From Bradyrhizobium forestalis (lineage in GTDB: Bacteria > Pseudomonadota > Alphaproteobacteria > Rhizobiales > Xanthobacteraceae), in NCBI RefSeq assembly GCF_002795245.1, contig NZ_PGVG01000002.1, positions 62,001 through 126,000 of the forward strand: a stretch of DNA of 64,000 nucleotides. Reading direction: 5' to 3'. Positions 36,073 through 44,567 of the stretch are shown piece by piece (the first letter of the stretch is position 1; every line of letters begins with the position of its first letter). Position numbers and translations under genes: made by a program. Under the pieces are notes generated by a model. That model worked only from the letters and a program-made list of their open reading frames with translations. It made no database searches and was not told the origin of the DNA.

Positions 36073-37029
36073 ATGGTCGTTATTGTCGATACCATCTCGA
36101 ACCCGCTGCGCCCGCGCCACCCCGAAAAGGTGAACCGGCCCGATTCCGCTTCGCCGCCGAAGCCGGACTGGATCCGTGTGCGCGCACCCAACACCCGCGG
36201 CTACGCCGACACCCGCAACATCGTACGGTCCAACGGCCTGCACACGGTGTGCGAGGAGGCGGGCTGCCCGAACATCGGCGAGTGCTGGGACAAGAAGCAC
36301 GCGACCTTCATGATCATGGGTGACACCTGCACCCGGGCCTGCGCCTTCTGCAACGTCAAGACCGGCCTGCCGAATGCACTGGATGCGGCCGAGCCACAGC
36401 ACGTCGCCGAGGCGACCGCCAAGCTGGGTCTTGCCCACGTCGTCATCACCTCGGTCGACCGCGACGATCTTGCCGATGGCGGTGCTGAGCACTTTGCCCA
36501 GACCATCCGCGCGATCCGGGCCGCGTGCCCGTCGACCACGATCGAGATCCTGACGCCCGATTTCCTGCGCAAGGAGGGGGCGCTCGAAATCGTCGTCGCG
36601 GCGAAGCCGGACGTGTTCAACCACAATCTCGAGACCGTGCCGTCGCGCTATCTCACGGTGCGGCCGGGCGCGCGCTATTTCCACTCGATCCGGCTGTTGC
36701 AGCGGGTCAAGGAGCTCGATCCCACCATCTTCACCAAGTCCGGCATCATGGTCGGCCTCGGCGAGGAGCGCCACGAGGTGCAGCAGGTGATGGACGATCT
36801 GCGCTCGGCCGAGGTCGATTTCCTCACCATTGGGCAATATCTGCAGCCGACCCGCAAGCATCACGCGGTGATGCGCTATGTGCCGCCGGACGAATTCTCG
36901 TCCTATGAAAAGATCGCCTACACCAAGGGCTTCCTGATGGTGTCGGCGAGCCCGCTCACCCGCTCGTCGCATCATGCCGGCGAGGATTTCGCGAGACTGA
37001 AGGCTGCGCGGGCAGCTCACGCCCGCTGA
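36073..37029 (+). CDS. lipA: Lipoyl synthase (radical SAM)
   Basis: A 318-residue LipA that inserts two sulfur atoms into octanoyl groups on lipoyl domains of pyruvate and 2-oxoglutarate dehydrogenases. Both Fe-S clusters are visible: the auxiliary cluster Cys set in [13 protein letters not shown] (near residues 60-72) and the radical-[16 protein letters not shown] (Cys 86, 90, 93). The later [10 protein letters not shown] and [10 protein letters not shown] blocks, and the [10 protein letters not shown] end with the auxiliary-cluster Ser, are canonical. ATG 36073. It is followed six bases later by the COQ10/RatA gene, a common alphaproteobacterial pair. Confidence 0.97.
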   Translation: MVVIVDTISNPLRPRHPEKVNRPDSASPPKPDWIRVRAPNTRGYADTRNIVRSNGLHTVCEEAGCPNIGECWDKKHATFMIMGDTCTRACAFCNVKTGLPNALDAAEPQHVAEATAKLGLAHVVITSVDRDDLADGGAEHFAQTIRAIRAACPSTTIEILTPDFLRKEGALEIVVAAKPDVFNHNLETVPSRYLTVRPGARYFHSIRLLQRVKELDPTIFTKSGIMVGLGEERHEVQQVMDDLRSAEVDFLTIGQYLQPTRKHHAVMRYVPPDEFSSYEKIAYTKGFLMVSASPLTRSSHHAGEDFARLKAARAAHAR

Positions 37030-37035
37030 CGTACC

Positions 37036-37506
37036 ATGCATCGAGTTTCGAGCAAGCACCGTGTCAACCACAGCGCGTCCGAGATGTTTGATCTGGTCGC
37101 CGATGTCGAGCGCTACCCGGAGTTCGTGCCGCTGTGCAGCGCGCTGAAGGTGCGCCAGCGCATGGCGAAGCCCGACGGCACCGAGGTGCTGGTCGCCGAC
37201 ATGACGGTGTCGTTCAAGCTGGTCAAGGAATCCTTCACCAGCCGCGTGACGCTCGACCGCGCCAATCTGAAAATCCTGGTCGAATATCTGCAAGGTCCGT
37301 TCAGGAATCTGGAAAACCGGTGGACGTTCGAGCCCAAGGGCGAGGGCGTCTGCGACGTCGGATTCTTCCTCGCCTACGAATTCAAGAGCCGCATGCTGGC
37401 GATGCTGATGGGCTCGATGTTCGACGCTGCATTCGCGCGATTCTCCACAGCATTCGAGAAGCGGGCCGACGCGATCTACGGCCGGCCGAAGCTGGCGTCG
37501 ACGTAG
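37036..37506 (+). CDS. COQ10/RatA-family START-like protein
   Basis: A 156-residue SRPBCC/START-like protein. ATG 37036 lies six bases past lipA. The family start HRVNHSASEMFDLVADVERY is followed by PEFVPLCSALKVRQR, a SFKLVKESFTSRVTLDR strand and LENRWTFEPKGEGVCDVGF, ending with a long C-terminal helix. Mitochondrial COQ10 binds ubiquinone; E. coli RatA was reported as a ribosome-associated toxin. In alphaproteobacteria a coenzyme Q chaperone role is more likely, which is inference from context beside lipA. No signal peptide. Confidence 0.88.
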   Translation: MHRVSSKHRVNHSASEMFDLVADVERYPEFVPLCSALKVRQRMAKPDGTEVLVADMTVSFKLVKESFTSRVTLDRANLKILVEYLQGPFRNLENRWTFEPKGEGVCDVGFFLAYEFKSRMLAMLMGSMFDAAFARFSTAFEKRADAIYGRPKLAST

Positions 37507-37524
37507 ACTTTACGATCAGGCACG

Positions 37525-37692
37525 CTCTCGTGTCCCGGACGCGCCGCAACGCCCTTAGCGTTACTGCGCAGAGCCGGGACCCACGCTGCATGAACTGCCC
37601 TCGGAAGCATGGGCCCCGGCCCTGCAGCGCACCGCTCCCGGACGATGCTTCGCATCGCCTTGAGAGCGCTGCGCTGCGTCCGGGGCACGAGA
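37525..37692. repeat. GC-rich inverted intergenic repeat
   Basis: The outer arms CTCTCGTGTCCCGGACGC (37525-37542) and GCGTCCGGGGCACGAGA (37676-37692) pair with one or two mismatches, and internal copies of the CCGGGAC/CCCGGAC core occur between them. It sits in the convergent gap between the COQ10/RatA gene and the cytochrome operon. It is a dispersed rhizobial-type element and may act as a bidirectional terminator. Confidence 0.7.
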
Positions 37693-37700
37693 TCCTCGCT

Positions 37701-38516
37701 TCAATCCACCGCCTTCACCACATCCGGCGGCTGCGAGGCGTAGTACGCCGCGGCCTGCTCGATCTCCTGCGGCGTCATTGCACGCGCGATGTTGCGCATC
37801 TGCTGGCTGATGTCGTTGCGCCGTTCACCGGTCGCGAAGGCCTCGAGCTGCGCTTTCATGTAGGCATCGGACTGACCCTCCAGCCACGGGCTACCGGTCT
37901 TGTTGTCGAGGCTGCCATGGCAGGAACCGCAGGGCGCGATTCCGCGCATCGGCGCGCCATAAATGACGATGTTAGGTTTCGGTAGCTGCGGTGTCGGGTG
38001 ATAGGCCGGTAGCCGCGGCAGATAGGCGTAATAATTAGAGAGATCGGCGATCTCCTGGTCGGTCAGGCCAACCGCAAACGGCGACATCACGGCATTGGTG
38101 CGCGCGCCCGAGCGGAAATCATGCAGCTCCTTGTAGATCACGGCCGCATACTGGCCGGCGAGATTGGGCGAGTCCGCGCGGCTGATGCCGGTGGGGCCGT
38201 GGCAGATCGCGCAACGCTGTGCCAGCGTCGCGCCGCGGCCGATCGCTTCCTGGCTCGATCGCGACAGCGTGCTCGACGTGAGCACGACCCCGGACAGGCG
38301 CCTGGTCTGCTCCGGCGCCGCCACGGTCGCCGTGCGCTGTGGCAGGCCGGCGGCACTGCAGATCGCATCCCAGACATTGGCGAACTGGACCCAGGGTTGC
38401 GCGAAGGGCAGCACGATGAAGCCGCCGATCGCGGTCACGATCAGAATCGCGGCGGTGACGCCGACACCCGTCGTGAAATGCCGGTTACGGAAGGTGAAGA
38501 GGTCGCGCGCGCTCAT
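37701..38516 (-). CDS. Membrane-anchored dihaem cytochrome c
   Basis: A 271-residue protein from ATG 38516, which overlaps the TGA of the oxidase subunit I gene by one base. One N-terminal membrane helix (GVGVTAAILIVTAIGGFIVL, about 17-36) anchors it. Two class I haem motifs are visible: CAICH at 102-106 and CGSCH at 196-200, each followed by an ordinary cytochrome c domain with later Met candidates (MSPFAVGLTDQEI; MRNIARAMTPQEI). It is the last gene of the oxidase operon and probably hands electrons to the oxidase CuA site; the partner is inferred from position. Confidence 0.9.
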   Translation of the reverse strand: MSARDLFTFRNRHFTTGVGVTAAILIVTAIGGFIVLPFAQPWVQFANVWDAICSAAGLPQRTATVAAPEQTRRLSGVVLTSSTLSRSSQEAIGRGATLAQRCAICHGPTGISRADSPNLAGQYAAVIYKELHDFRSGARTNAVMSPFAVGLTDQEIADLSNYYAYLPRLPAYHPTPQLPKPNIVIYGAPMRGIAPCGSCHGSLDNKTGSPWLEGQSDAYMKAQLEAFATGERRNDISQQMRNIARAMTPQEIEQAAAYYASQPPDVVKAVD

Positions 38517-40138
38517 CACTGCGCTCCCACATAGACGGCCGGCACCGAGGTGCCTTCGTTCAGCGCCAGCGTCAGGATCGGGTAGCCGTAATTGGTGAGG
38601 GTGAGCGCGATCATCAGCCCCACCCACAACGCGTAGGTGTTGAGCGCGACCGGCACGGTCGCCGGCTGGTGCACGGCCAGCGCAAACCGGTAGGGGCCGG
38701 CGTCGGCCTGGGGTGCGCGCATGCCGCGCGCGAGAATGACCAGGAACAGAACGCCCGAGGTCAACAGCATGAAGCCGCCGACCGCGGAAAGGGTGACGGA
38801 GAGCGCCTGCGGCGCGATGGCGGGATCGCTGAAGTCAAAATAGGCCATGCGGCGCGGCATGCCGAGGATCCCGACCCAGTGCCAGGGGAAGGTGGTGACG
38901 ATCATGCCGACGAACCACAGCCAGAGCTGGGTGCGGATCAGGCGGAGATCGATCAGCTCACGGCCGGTCAGATGCGGCCACAGATCATAGGCGATCGCAA
39001 AATACATGATCACGATGGCGCCGCCAAAGATCAGGTGGAAATGACCCGTGATCCACTGCGTGTTGTGGATGGACGCATCGAGCTGATAGCTCATGTTGAT
39101 GAGGCCGCCGGCGCCGCCGAAGCCGAGCATGACGAAGGAGAACGCCAGCGCCAGCATCATCGGATTGTCCCAGGGCAGGGCCCTGATCCAGCCGAACAGG
39201 CCGCGCCCGCCGCGCAGGCGTGCGGCGATCTCGACCGAGGCGCAGATCGTGAAGACGGTCAGCAGCGTCGGCAGCGCCACCAACGCGGTGAAGGCGGAAT
39301 GGATGAATTTGAAGCCGGCGCCGACCTGCGGGTCGGCGAAGGTGTGGTGCATGCCGATCGGCATCGCCACCACCAGGAACAGGATGAAGGAGATCCGTGC
39401 CATGGTGTCGGAGTAGACGCGGCCGCCGATCGCGCGCGGCACGATGGTGTAATAGGCGATGTAGGTCGGCATCAGCCAGAAATAGACGATGGCGTGCAGC
39501 GTCCAGGAGAAGAACACACGGGCGAGGCCAGCATCGATCGTGGCCTTCAGCCCCGCTGCGACCGGAATGATCTGCAAGAGCAGCTCGAGCGCGGCACCGA
39601 CCGCGGTCCAGGCCCACAAATACGAGCCCGCGACATTGGCGAACATCGCGAGCGGCACCGGAGCGCCGGGATGGGCCTTGCGCCAGACGCGCAGGTTGAT
39701 CGACATCAGCGCGACCCAGATCCAGGAGCCGACCACGACCAGCACGACGCCGAGATAGTAGAAGACGTTGCCGATCAGCGGCGGATAGAAGGTGTAGAGC
39801 ACCGAGGCGCGGCCGAGCGCGATCGGGATCACCGCCATGATGCTGCCGGCGACGATCAGCCAGAATCCCGCCCAGGCCCAGCGCACGCCAACCAGCCGCT
39901 GCTCCAGCGCGGACTCGCTGATGGCATAGCCAAAAGCCATCGCGACCAGGGTCGGGAACACATAGCCCATCACCGTGCCATGCGCGGTCAGCGAGCGGTA
40001 ATAGAGCTCGGGATTGGACAGCCAGGTGCCGATCGGGCTGCGGATGAACATCTGCCAGGCGCCGAGCGTGAGCGCGACGCCGAATACGGCGAAGGCCAGC
40101 CAGAAATGGGCAAGGATGAGCTTCTTATTGGCCAACAC
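38516..40138 (-). CDS. Haem-copper oxidase subunit I, B-type (ba3-like)
   Basis: A 540-residue catalytic subunit with about 13 membrane helices. Metal ligands are visible: TAHGTVMGY (low-spin haem His), LHAIVYFWLMPTY (CuB His and the nearby Tyr, the B-type HxIVYFWLLP pattern), MHHTFADP (two CuB His), and ITGHFHLIFGG (both haem His). The helix pattern and size resemble Thermus ba3 rather than aa3 or cbb3 enzymes. It would reduce O2 to water and move protons. ATG 40138 overlaps subunit II by 14 bases, so translation is coupled. Confidence 0.92.
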   Translation of the reverse strand: MLANKKLILAHFWLAFAVFGVALTLGAWQMFIRSPIGTWLSNPELYYRSLTAHGTVMGYVFPTLVAMAFGYAISESALEQRLVGVRWAWAGFWLIVAGSIMAVIPIALGRASVLYTFYPPLIGNVFYYLGVVLVVVGSWIWVALMSINLRVWRKAHPGAPVPLAMFANVAGSYLWAWTAVGAALELLLQIIPVAAGLKATIDAGLARVFFSWTLHAIVYFWLMPTYIAYYTIVPRAIGGRVYSDTMARISFILFLVVAMPIGMHHTFADPQVGAGFKFIHSAFTALVALPTLLTVFTICASVEIAARLRGGRGLFGWIRALPWDNPMMLALAFSFVMLGFGGAGGLINMSYQLDASIHNTQWITGHFHLIFGGAIVIMYFAIAYDLWPHLTGRELIDLRLIRTQLWLWFVGMIVTTFPWHWVGILGMPRRMAYFDFSDPAIAPQALSVTLSAVGGFMLLTSGVLFLVILARGMRAPQADAGPYRFALAVHQPATVPVALNTYALWVGLMIALTLTNYGYPILTLALNEGTSVPAVYVGAQ

Positions 40139-40688
40139 AGCTCAGCCTCCCGCCACCCTTCGCACGACCCGCGAATTCGGTCTTGTCGATCACCTTGACC
40201 TTGCCCCACATGCCCTCGTGGCCAAAACTGCAAAATTCCTGGCAGGGCATCAGATAGTCGCCTGTCTTCGCAAAGCGCATGAGCTGCTCGGAAATGTAAC
40301 CCGGCACCAGCATGGTGTTGACGTTGGTGCCCTGGATCAGGATGCCGTGCACGACGTCGGCGCTGGTGGCGCGCAGCGTGATCGGCGTGTCCGCGGGCAC
40401 CAGGATGCAGGCCGGCGTGAAGGAATATTGCTGGCCGATCGCGCGCACGGTCACATTGCCGTTGGCTTCCAGCACGCTGCCGAGATTGCTCTCGACGAAC
40501 TCGCCGGAGAGATGCAAACGCGAGGGATCGGTGGTCTCGACGCGCGGCTGCGGCATGGTTGCGCGGTGGATTCCGGCGAATGCCGCGAGCAGCGCCATCA
40601 TCACGATGATGATCACGGCAATGGTCGCCCAGCGCCGCTCGATGCGGGCCGCGACCTCGGCGCTGCCATGGGTTTCCTCTGCGCTCAT
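40125..40688 (-). CDS. Haem-copper oxidase subunit II (CuA)
   Basis: A 187-residue subunit from ATG 40688. A single N-terminal membrane helix (ATIAVIIIVMMALLAAFAG, about 21-39) is followed by a cupredoxin domain. CuA ligands are all present: His114, Cys149, Glu151, Cys153, His157, Met160, in CQEFCSFGHEGM. The single helix and short length again match B-type oxidases; A1-type subunit II usually has two helices. It accepts electrons from cytochrome c, probably one of the multihaem proteins in this operon. Confidence 0.93.
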   Translation of the reverse strand: MSAEETHGSAEVAARIERRWATIAVIIIVMMALLAAFAGIHRATMPQPRVETTDPSRLHLSGEFVESNLGSVLEANGNVTVRAIGQQYSFTPACILVPADTPITLRATSADVVHGILIQGTNVNTMLVPGYISEQLMRFAKTGDYLMPCQEFCSFGHEGMWGKVKVIDKTEFAGRAKGGGRLSCVGQ

Positions 40689-40861
40689 TGCAGCGGCCCG
40701 CGCGGCAGGAAGACGAACAGGTAGAAGGCAAGCCACATCGCGACCACGCAGGCCGTGGCGATGCCGGCAAGCACGAGCGCACCGGACGGGCCTTGCGCGA
40801 CGACCTCGTCGACCGCCTGGTCAGCGGCGGCTGGGCTGGTCGGCGGGTCGGAATTGATCAT
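40685..40861 (-). CDS. Small membrane subunit of the B-type oxidase (58 residues)
   Basis: A short frame from ATG 40861 whose TGA overlaps the ATG of subunit II by four bases (ATGA). The product starts MINSDPPTSPAAADQAVDEV, has one strong membrane helix (ALVLAGIATACVVAMWLAF) and ends FLPRGPLQ. Position, tight coupling and a single helix suggest a small oxidase subunit like subunit IIa of Thermus ba3, which also has one helix. It is too short to be caught by common gene-length cut-offs. Assignment is by context; there is no catalytic residue. Confidence 0.7.
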   Translation of the reverse strand: MINSDPPTSPAAADQAVDEVVAQGPSGALVLAGIATACVVAMWLAFYLFVFLPRGPLQ

Positions 40862-40880
40862 GGCGGATCTCTGGCATCTC

Positions 40881-42134
40881 TCAGTTCAGCGGCGCGGAGC
40901 GCAGCTCGTTGGCCTCGCGCGCCGAGACCGGCGTGCCGCGATTGCCCCAGGCGGTACGGATGTAGGACACGACCGCGGCGATCTCGTTGTCGGACAGCAA
41001 TCCTGCGAAAGGCGGCATGCCGTAGGGCATCGGATTGCCCTTGGTGCCCGGCGGATAGCCGCCATTGAGCACCATGCGGATCGGATTGACCGCCGACTGC
41101 ATCTCGATCGACTGGTTGTTGGCGAGCGGCGGCCAGTGCGGCGGCTTGCCTTCGCCCTGCGTGCCGTGACAGCTCGCGCAGTGCTTGTCGTAAACGGTCT
41201 TGCCGAGGCTGATCAGCAGGCTGCTCTCTGAGGTCGGCAACGTCGAGCTTGGCGGCGTCGGAGGCGAGGGCTCCGCAATGCTCTTGAGGTACACCGCCAT
41301 CGCCCTGGTGTCCTCGTCGTTCAGATATTGCAGGCTGTTGTGCACGACCTCGGCCATCGGGCCGTAGACGACGCCGCGCATGGAAACGCCGGTCTGGAGC
41401 AGGTCGGTGATGTCCTTGATGCTCCAGTCGCCGAGCCCCGCCTCGCGATTTGACGTGAGCGATGGCGCGTACCAGTTCTGCATCGGGATCAGGCCGCCCT
41501 TGAAGGCATCCGATTGCGAGGTGCCGCCGAGCGCGTTGATCGGCGAATGGCACATGCCGCAATGGCCGAGGCCCTCGACCAGGTAGGCGCCGCGATTCCA
41601 TTCCGCGGATTTAGTCGGGTCAGGTTTGAACTCGCCCTCTGAAAAGTACAGCGTGCGCCAGCCGAGGATCAGCTGGCGATTCGAATAGGGGAAGCGGAGA
41701 TCGTGCTCACGATTCCGCTGGTTCACGGGCGGAATTGACTTCAGATAGGCGAAAATCGCCTCGGTATCGGCCCGCGTGACCTTGGTGTAGGAAGCAAAAG
41801 GCATCGCCGGATACATCAACCCGCCGTCCGGAAAGCGGCCATAGTGCATCGCCTTGTAGAAGTCTTCGGCAGTCCATTTGCCGATTCCGGTGTCGCGATC
41901 CGGCGTTATGTTGGAGGAGTACAGGGTGCCGAAAGGCGTCGGCATGGCACGTCCGCCGGCGAAGGTGCGCCCCTCCGGCGCCGTGTGGCAGGCGATGCAG
42001 TCGCCGGCGCGCGCCAGATATTCGCCGCGCGCGACGAGGCTGCCAGCGTCGGAGCCAGGCTTTGGCTGCGCCTCGGCGGACGAACCGGCGAAGAGCAGCA
42101 GCCAGACGGCAAGGATTCGTGAGCACGACCGCAA
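40881..42134 (-). CDS. Trihaem cytochrome c
   Basis: A protein of about 417 residues with three CxxCH motifs (CIACH, CGMCH, CASCH), so three c haems in the periplasm. TTG 42134 is preferred: GGAG lies seven bases upstream and the product then begins with a clean signal peptide (MRSCSRILAVWLLLFAGSSA). A GTG eight codons earlier (42158) is possible but puts acidic residues in front. The layout resembles the cytochrome subunits of membrane alcohol and gluconate dehydrogenases (NITPDRDTGIGKWTAEDF; YPAMPFASYTKVTRAD). No dehydrogenase gene is next to it, so here it probably feeds the oxidase. Confidence 0.88.
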   Translation of the reverse strand: MRSCSRILAVWLLLFAGSSAEAQPKPGSDAGSLVARGEYLARAGDCIACHTAPEGRTFAGGRAMPTPFGTLYSSNITPDRDTGIGKWTAEDFYKAMHYGRFPDGGLMYPAMPFASYTKVTRADTEAIFAYLKSIPPVNQRNREHDLRFPYSNRQLILGWRTLYFSEGEFKPDPTKSAEWNRGAYLVEGLGHCGMCHSPINALGGTSQSDAFKGGLIPMQNWYAPSLTSNREAGLGDWSIKDITDLLQTGVSMRGVVYGPMAEVVHNSLQYLNDEDTRAMAVYLKSIAEPSPPTPPSSTLPTSESSLLISLGKTVYDKHCASCHGTQGEGKPPHWPPLANNQSIEMQSAVNPIRMVLNGGYPPGTKGNPMPYGMPPFAGLLSDNEIAAVVSYIRTAWGNRGTPVSAREANELRSAPLN

Positions 42135-42144
42135 TTCCGTCTCC

Positions 42145-42861
42145 TCAATCCGGTTCACTGCCGCAGGCGAACGGCAGCACGTACGTGCCCTTCGGCGCCG
42201 GCGCGATGTTCACGGGCGCTGGGCGGCTCGCGAGCCATGCCGCGACCGCCGTCACGTCTTCCTCGGTGAGCCGGGCAGCGACCTGCTGCATGCAGTCCGG
42301 CGCCTTCGCGGTGCGCGTGCCGTAACGCCACGCGCCCAACTGCGCGCTGATGTAGTTGGGGCGCAGTCCGAGCAGGCCCGGAATTCCCGGCTCCATGCCG
42401 GTCAAGGCGGGACCATGGCAGCTTCCGCATGCCGGAATCTGGCGCTGCGGATCGCCCCGCGACACCAGTGACTGGCCGTGCTGCAGCACCTCCTTGCTGG
42501 CATCGCTTGTTGCCACAGGGGGTAACGGCGGATGCTGATCCGCAAAATAGTCCGCCATCTGCTGCAGGTAGGGGTCGGGAAGGAATTCCAGCAAATAGTT
42601 CATCGGCGGATATTTTCGCCGGCCGTTCTTGAAGGCAAGAAGCTGGTTGTAAAGATAGCCGGCCGGCTTGCCGGCAAGCCGCGGGAAATAGACGTCGTTG
42701 GTGCCTTCGCCCTGATTGCCGTGACAGGGCGTACAGGCCTCGACCCGCGCCGCCATCGTGTCCGGCGGCTGGTTGGCCGTTTGTGCGACCGCACCATCAA
42801 ACGCGGCCAAGGTGGCAATGGCGGTGGCCAGAGCAACGGTGCGAGCGAACAATCTCGTCAC
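42145..42861 (-). CDS. Dihaem cytochrome c (c4-like)
   Basis: A 238-residue periplasmic protein with two CxxCH motifs (CTPCH and CGSCH) in two similar domains, as in cytochrome c4. GTG 42861 is taken; TTG 42852 fits the GGAGG spacing better and leaves the signal peptide (MFARTVALATAIATLAAF) intact. A repeated YFPRLAGKPAGYLYNQLLAF and IPGLLGLRPNYISAQLGAW pair shows the internal duplication. It is the first gene of the oxidase operon on the minus strand and a likely electron donor. Confidence 0.88.
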   Translation of the reverse strand: MTRLFARTVALATAIATLAAFDGAVAQTANQPPDTMAARVEACTPCHGNQGEGTNDVYFPRLAGKPAGYLYNQLLAFKNGRRKYPPMNYLLEFLPDPYLQQMADYFADQHPPLPPVATSDASKEVLQHGQSLVSRGDPQRQIPACGSCHGPALTGMEPGIPGLLGLRPNYISAQLGAWRYGTRTAKAPDCMQQVAARLTEEDVTAVAAWLASRPAPVNIAPAPKGTYVLPFACGSEPD

Positions 42862-43629
42862 CCTCCAATAGACAGGACCGGTTGATTCCGGATCACAACG
42901 TAGCGGAGCATTATTGCGCCAATATGCTCTCGCGCAAGATCGGGTACGCGGGATGACGTTTGGTCGCGGCTTTCGCATGTGCGATCGCGATCGAATTCGA
43001 CAAAACTTGCGTGCTTTTTGAAAACGAGACATGACGCTGTGGCCTCGCGGCAGTTCGTGCCCGAGGTTTGCGTGGTCGTGTCGCCCTCTTGGGTCAGAGG
43101 GCGCAGGGAAGACCGGGTGCCGGCCGGGCACCCACGGTCCACTGTGCGAAGATTGCGCTACGAGAAGCTGCACAGCGGCATACAGGTGAAGCCAAACATC
43201 CGGCCTTCCCTGCGCAGTGGTTTGACGGCTTATGCCGAGCTCTCCCCGGGGAGCGATGCACTATTGCCCCCGTCGCCTTGCAGATGATTGACGTGCGCAC
43301 CCGGTCGGGCGACACACATCACCACAAGACTTGACGCACAGACCCCGGGCGTCAGGACGACACGGTTTTGCCGTACGCTAGATCACACCGGTCGTGTGCG
43401 CGATGGCTCATCGCTCACGGTTACCCGCCCTGCAATGCCCCTCGCGCCGATGTGACTAGCGTCCACCGCCGCTCACCCCGCATGTCGTGACGATCGCGAT
43501 ACGCCCCTCTGACCGGGATGAGGTAATGCACCAATACGCCAAAGCCGAAATTCGGTAAAGCGGAATATTTCGCGCGCGGCCATTGACCTGCCGGCTGGAT
43601 GTTTTGCCCGACGGGCAACACAAGGTCTT
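42862..43629. other. Non-coding stretch upstream of the oxidase operon, repeat-rich
   Basis: The first 150 bases should carry the oxidase promoter; an inverted repeat TTGCGC-N12-GCGCAA (42914-42937) is visible, and an FNR-like TTGAT...ATCAC has the wrong spacing. From about 43030 onward the text reads like a dispersed rhizobial repeat with broken frames in several phases. No credible gene is seen. Confidence 0.5.
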
Positions 43630-43717
43630 GTAGCCTGGATGCAGCGCAAGCGAAATCCAGGGCCTTCGAGTCTGCGAGAGCGACTCCTGGATTGCGCTAC
43701 GCTCCATCCAGGCTACG
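43030..43717. repeat. Composite dispersed repeat ending in a 30-bp-arm palindrome
   Basis: About 690 bases with stop-ridden frames and no ribosome-binding sites. The right end is a clear inverted repeat: GTAGCCTGGATG at 43630 pairs with CATCCAGGCTAC ending 43716 as part of arms about 30 bases long with a few mismatches. Text like this recurs in Bradyrhizobium genomes to my recollection, where pieces are often called hypothetical proteins; the left boundary is approximate. Confidence 0.55.
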
Positions 43718-43760
43718 GGACCTGTGTTCCCCATCAATATCCTCCGGGATCATTTCGGAA

Positions 43761-43949
43761 TTGCGCAACGACTTCCGCATCGATGATCAGGCTGCGCCTG
43801 CCGTCTCCGTCACCAAGGTCCTTGATGTCGCCAATCCTGCTGCACCGATCCTGGAATTGACGGTCAGTGCAAAGGCAAAGCCGTCCGATGCCGATGCGGT
43901 CAAGCAGCGCGTGCTCGATCATGCGAGCGCGCTGCTGGCGGCGGCCTGA
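43761..43949 (+). CDS. Possible small protein or gene remnant, 62 residues
   Basis: A coding-like stretch beginning at TTG 43761 with no clear ribosome-binding site. The product (MRNDFRIDDQAAPAVSVTKV onward) shows strand-helix alternation (ILELTVSAKAKP, then ADAVKQRVLDHASALLAA) and high third-position GC, so it looks like real protein. The preceding palindromic repeat ends 44 bases upstream, so this may be the surviving C-terminal end of a gene cut by the repeat, or a short intact gene. Function unknown. Confidence 0.35.
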   Translation: MRNDFRIDDQAAPAVSVTKVLDVANPAAPILELTVSAKAKPSDADAVKQRVLDHASALLAAA

Positions 43950-43955
43950 GGCGCT

Positions 43956-44564
43956 TCAGCCCCGCGGCGATCGCGGCGGCCTGCGCTTGACCGCGTGCCG
44001 GCGCGGCGAGCGGGTCACGCGCGGGCGCAAGCGGCTGGCGGCGGTACGCTGCGGCTTGGCGGCGACTTGCGGCCCGCGGGCTAGGTCCATCAGCATGCGC
44101 AGCGCCTCGACCACCGAGCGGGCGCGCACCGCGCTGCGGCCGATTGCGCCGAAGCGGTGCTCGCGATGGATGATGCGGCCGTCGCGCGCGGCGGCGGCGA
44201 AGTGCACGAGGCCGACCGGCTTGCCGGGCGTGGCCCCGCCGGGGCCGGCGATGCCGGTGATGGCGACGGCGAGATCGACATCGGCGCGCTCCAGCGCGCC
44301 GATCGCCATCGCGGTTGCGGTCTCCTTGCTGACGGCGCCGAAATTCGCCAGCGTGCTCGCCTCGACTCCGAGCATCGCGCGCTTAGCGTCGTTGGAGTAG
44401 GTGACGAAGCCACGGTCAATGACGTCAGAGGAGCCGGGGATATCGGTCAGCGCGCCGGCAACGAGGCCGCCGGTGCAGGACTCCGCGGTCGCGATCGTCA
44501 GCTTGCGCATCCGGCACAAATCCAGCAGCGAGCGGGAGAGGGCGCGTGCGTCGCTGCCGCCCAT
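43956..44564 (-). CDS. pncC: Nicotinamide-nucleotide amidase (CinA C-terminal domain, PncC)
   Basis: A 202-residue protein from ATG 44564. It is the stand-alone CinA C-terminal type that deamidates nicotinamide mononucleotide to the acid, recycling NAD and releasing ammonia. Motifs: TIATAESCTGGLVAGALTDI with the active-site Ser/Cys region, YSNDAKRAMLGV, SKETATAMAIGA and AVAITGIAGPGGATPGKPVG. The last 35 residues are an unusual Arg/Pro-rich basic tail (RLRPRVTRSPRRHAVKRR). It lies three bases after ispDF, likely co-transcribed. Confidence 0.9.
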   Translation of the reverse strand: MGGSDARALSRSLLDLCRMRKLTIATAESCTGGLVAGALTDIPGSSDVIDRGFVTYSNDAKRAMLGVEASTLANFGAVSKETATAMAIGALERADVDLAVAITGIAGPGGATPGKPVGLVHFAAAARDGRIIHREHRFGAIGRSAVRARSVVEALRMLMDLARGPQVAAKPQRTAASRLRPRVTRSPRRHAVKRRPPRSPRG

Positions 44565-44567
44565 GAC

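Noticed and set aside
32374..37293. A 1639-codon open frame on the minus strand running across valS, the glycosylase and lipA
   Set aside because: It is antisense to clear genes on the plus strand and has no recognisable domains; long antisense frames are expected in GC-rich coding DNA because stop codons are rare there.
42872..42890. FNR/FixK-like box TTGAT...ATCAC upstream of the oxidase operon
   Set aside because: The arms are separated by five bases instead of four and the last base is wrong, so it does not fit the FixK2/FNR consensus despite the attractive location.
42979..43334. Short plus-strand frames of about 90-100 codons in the repeat-rich gap
   Set aside because: Different phases are open over the same DNA, no ribosome-binding sites, and the DNA reads as a dispersed repeat.
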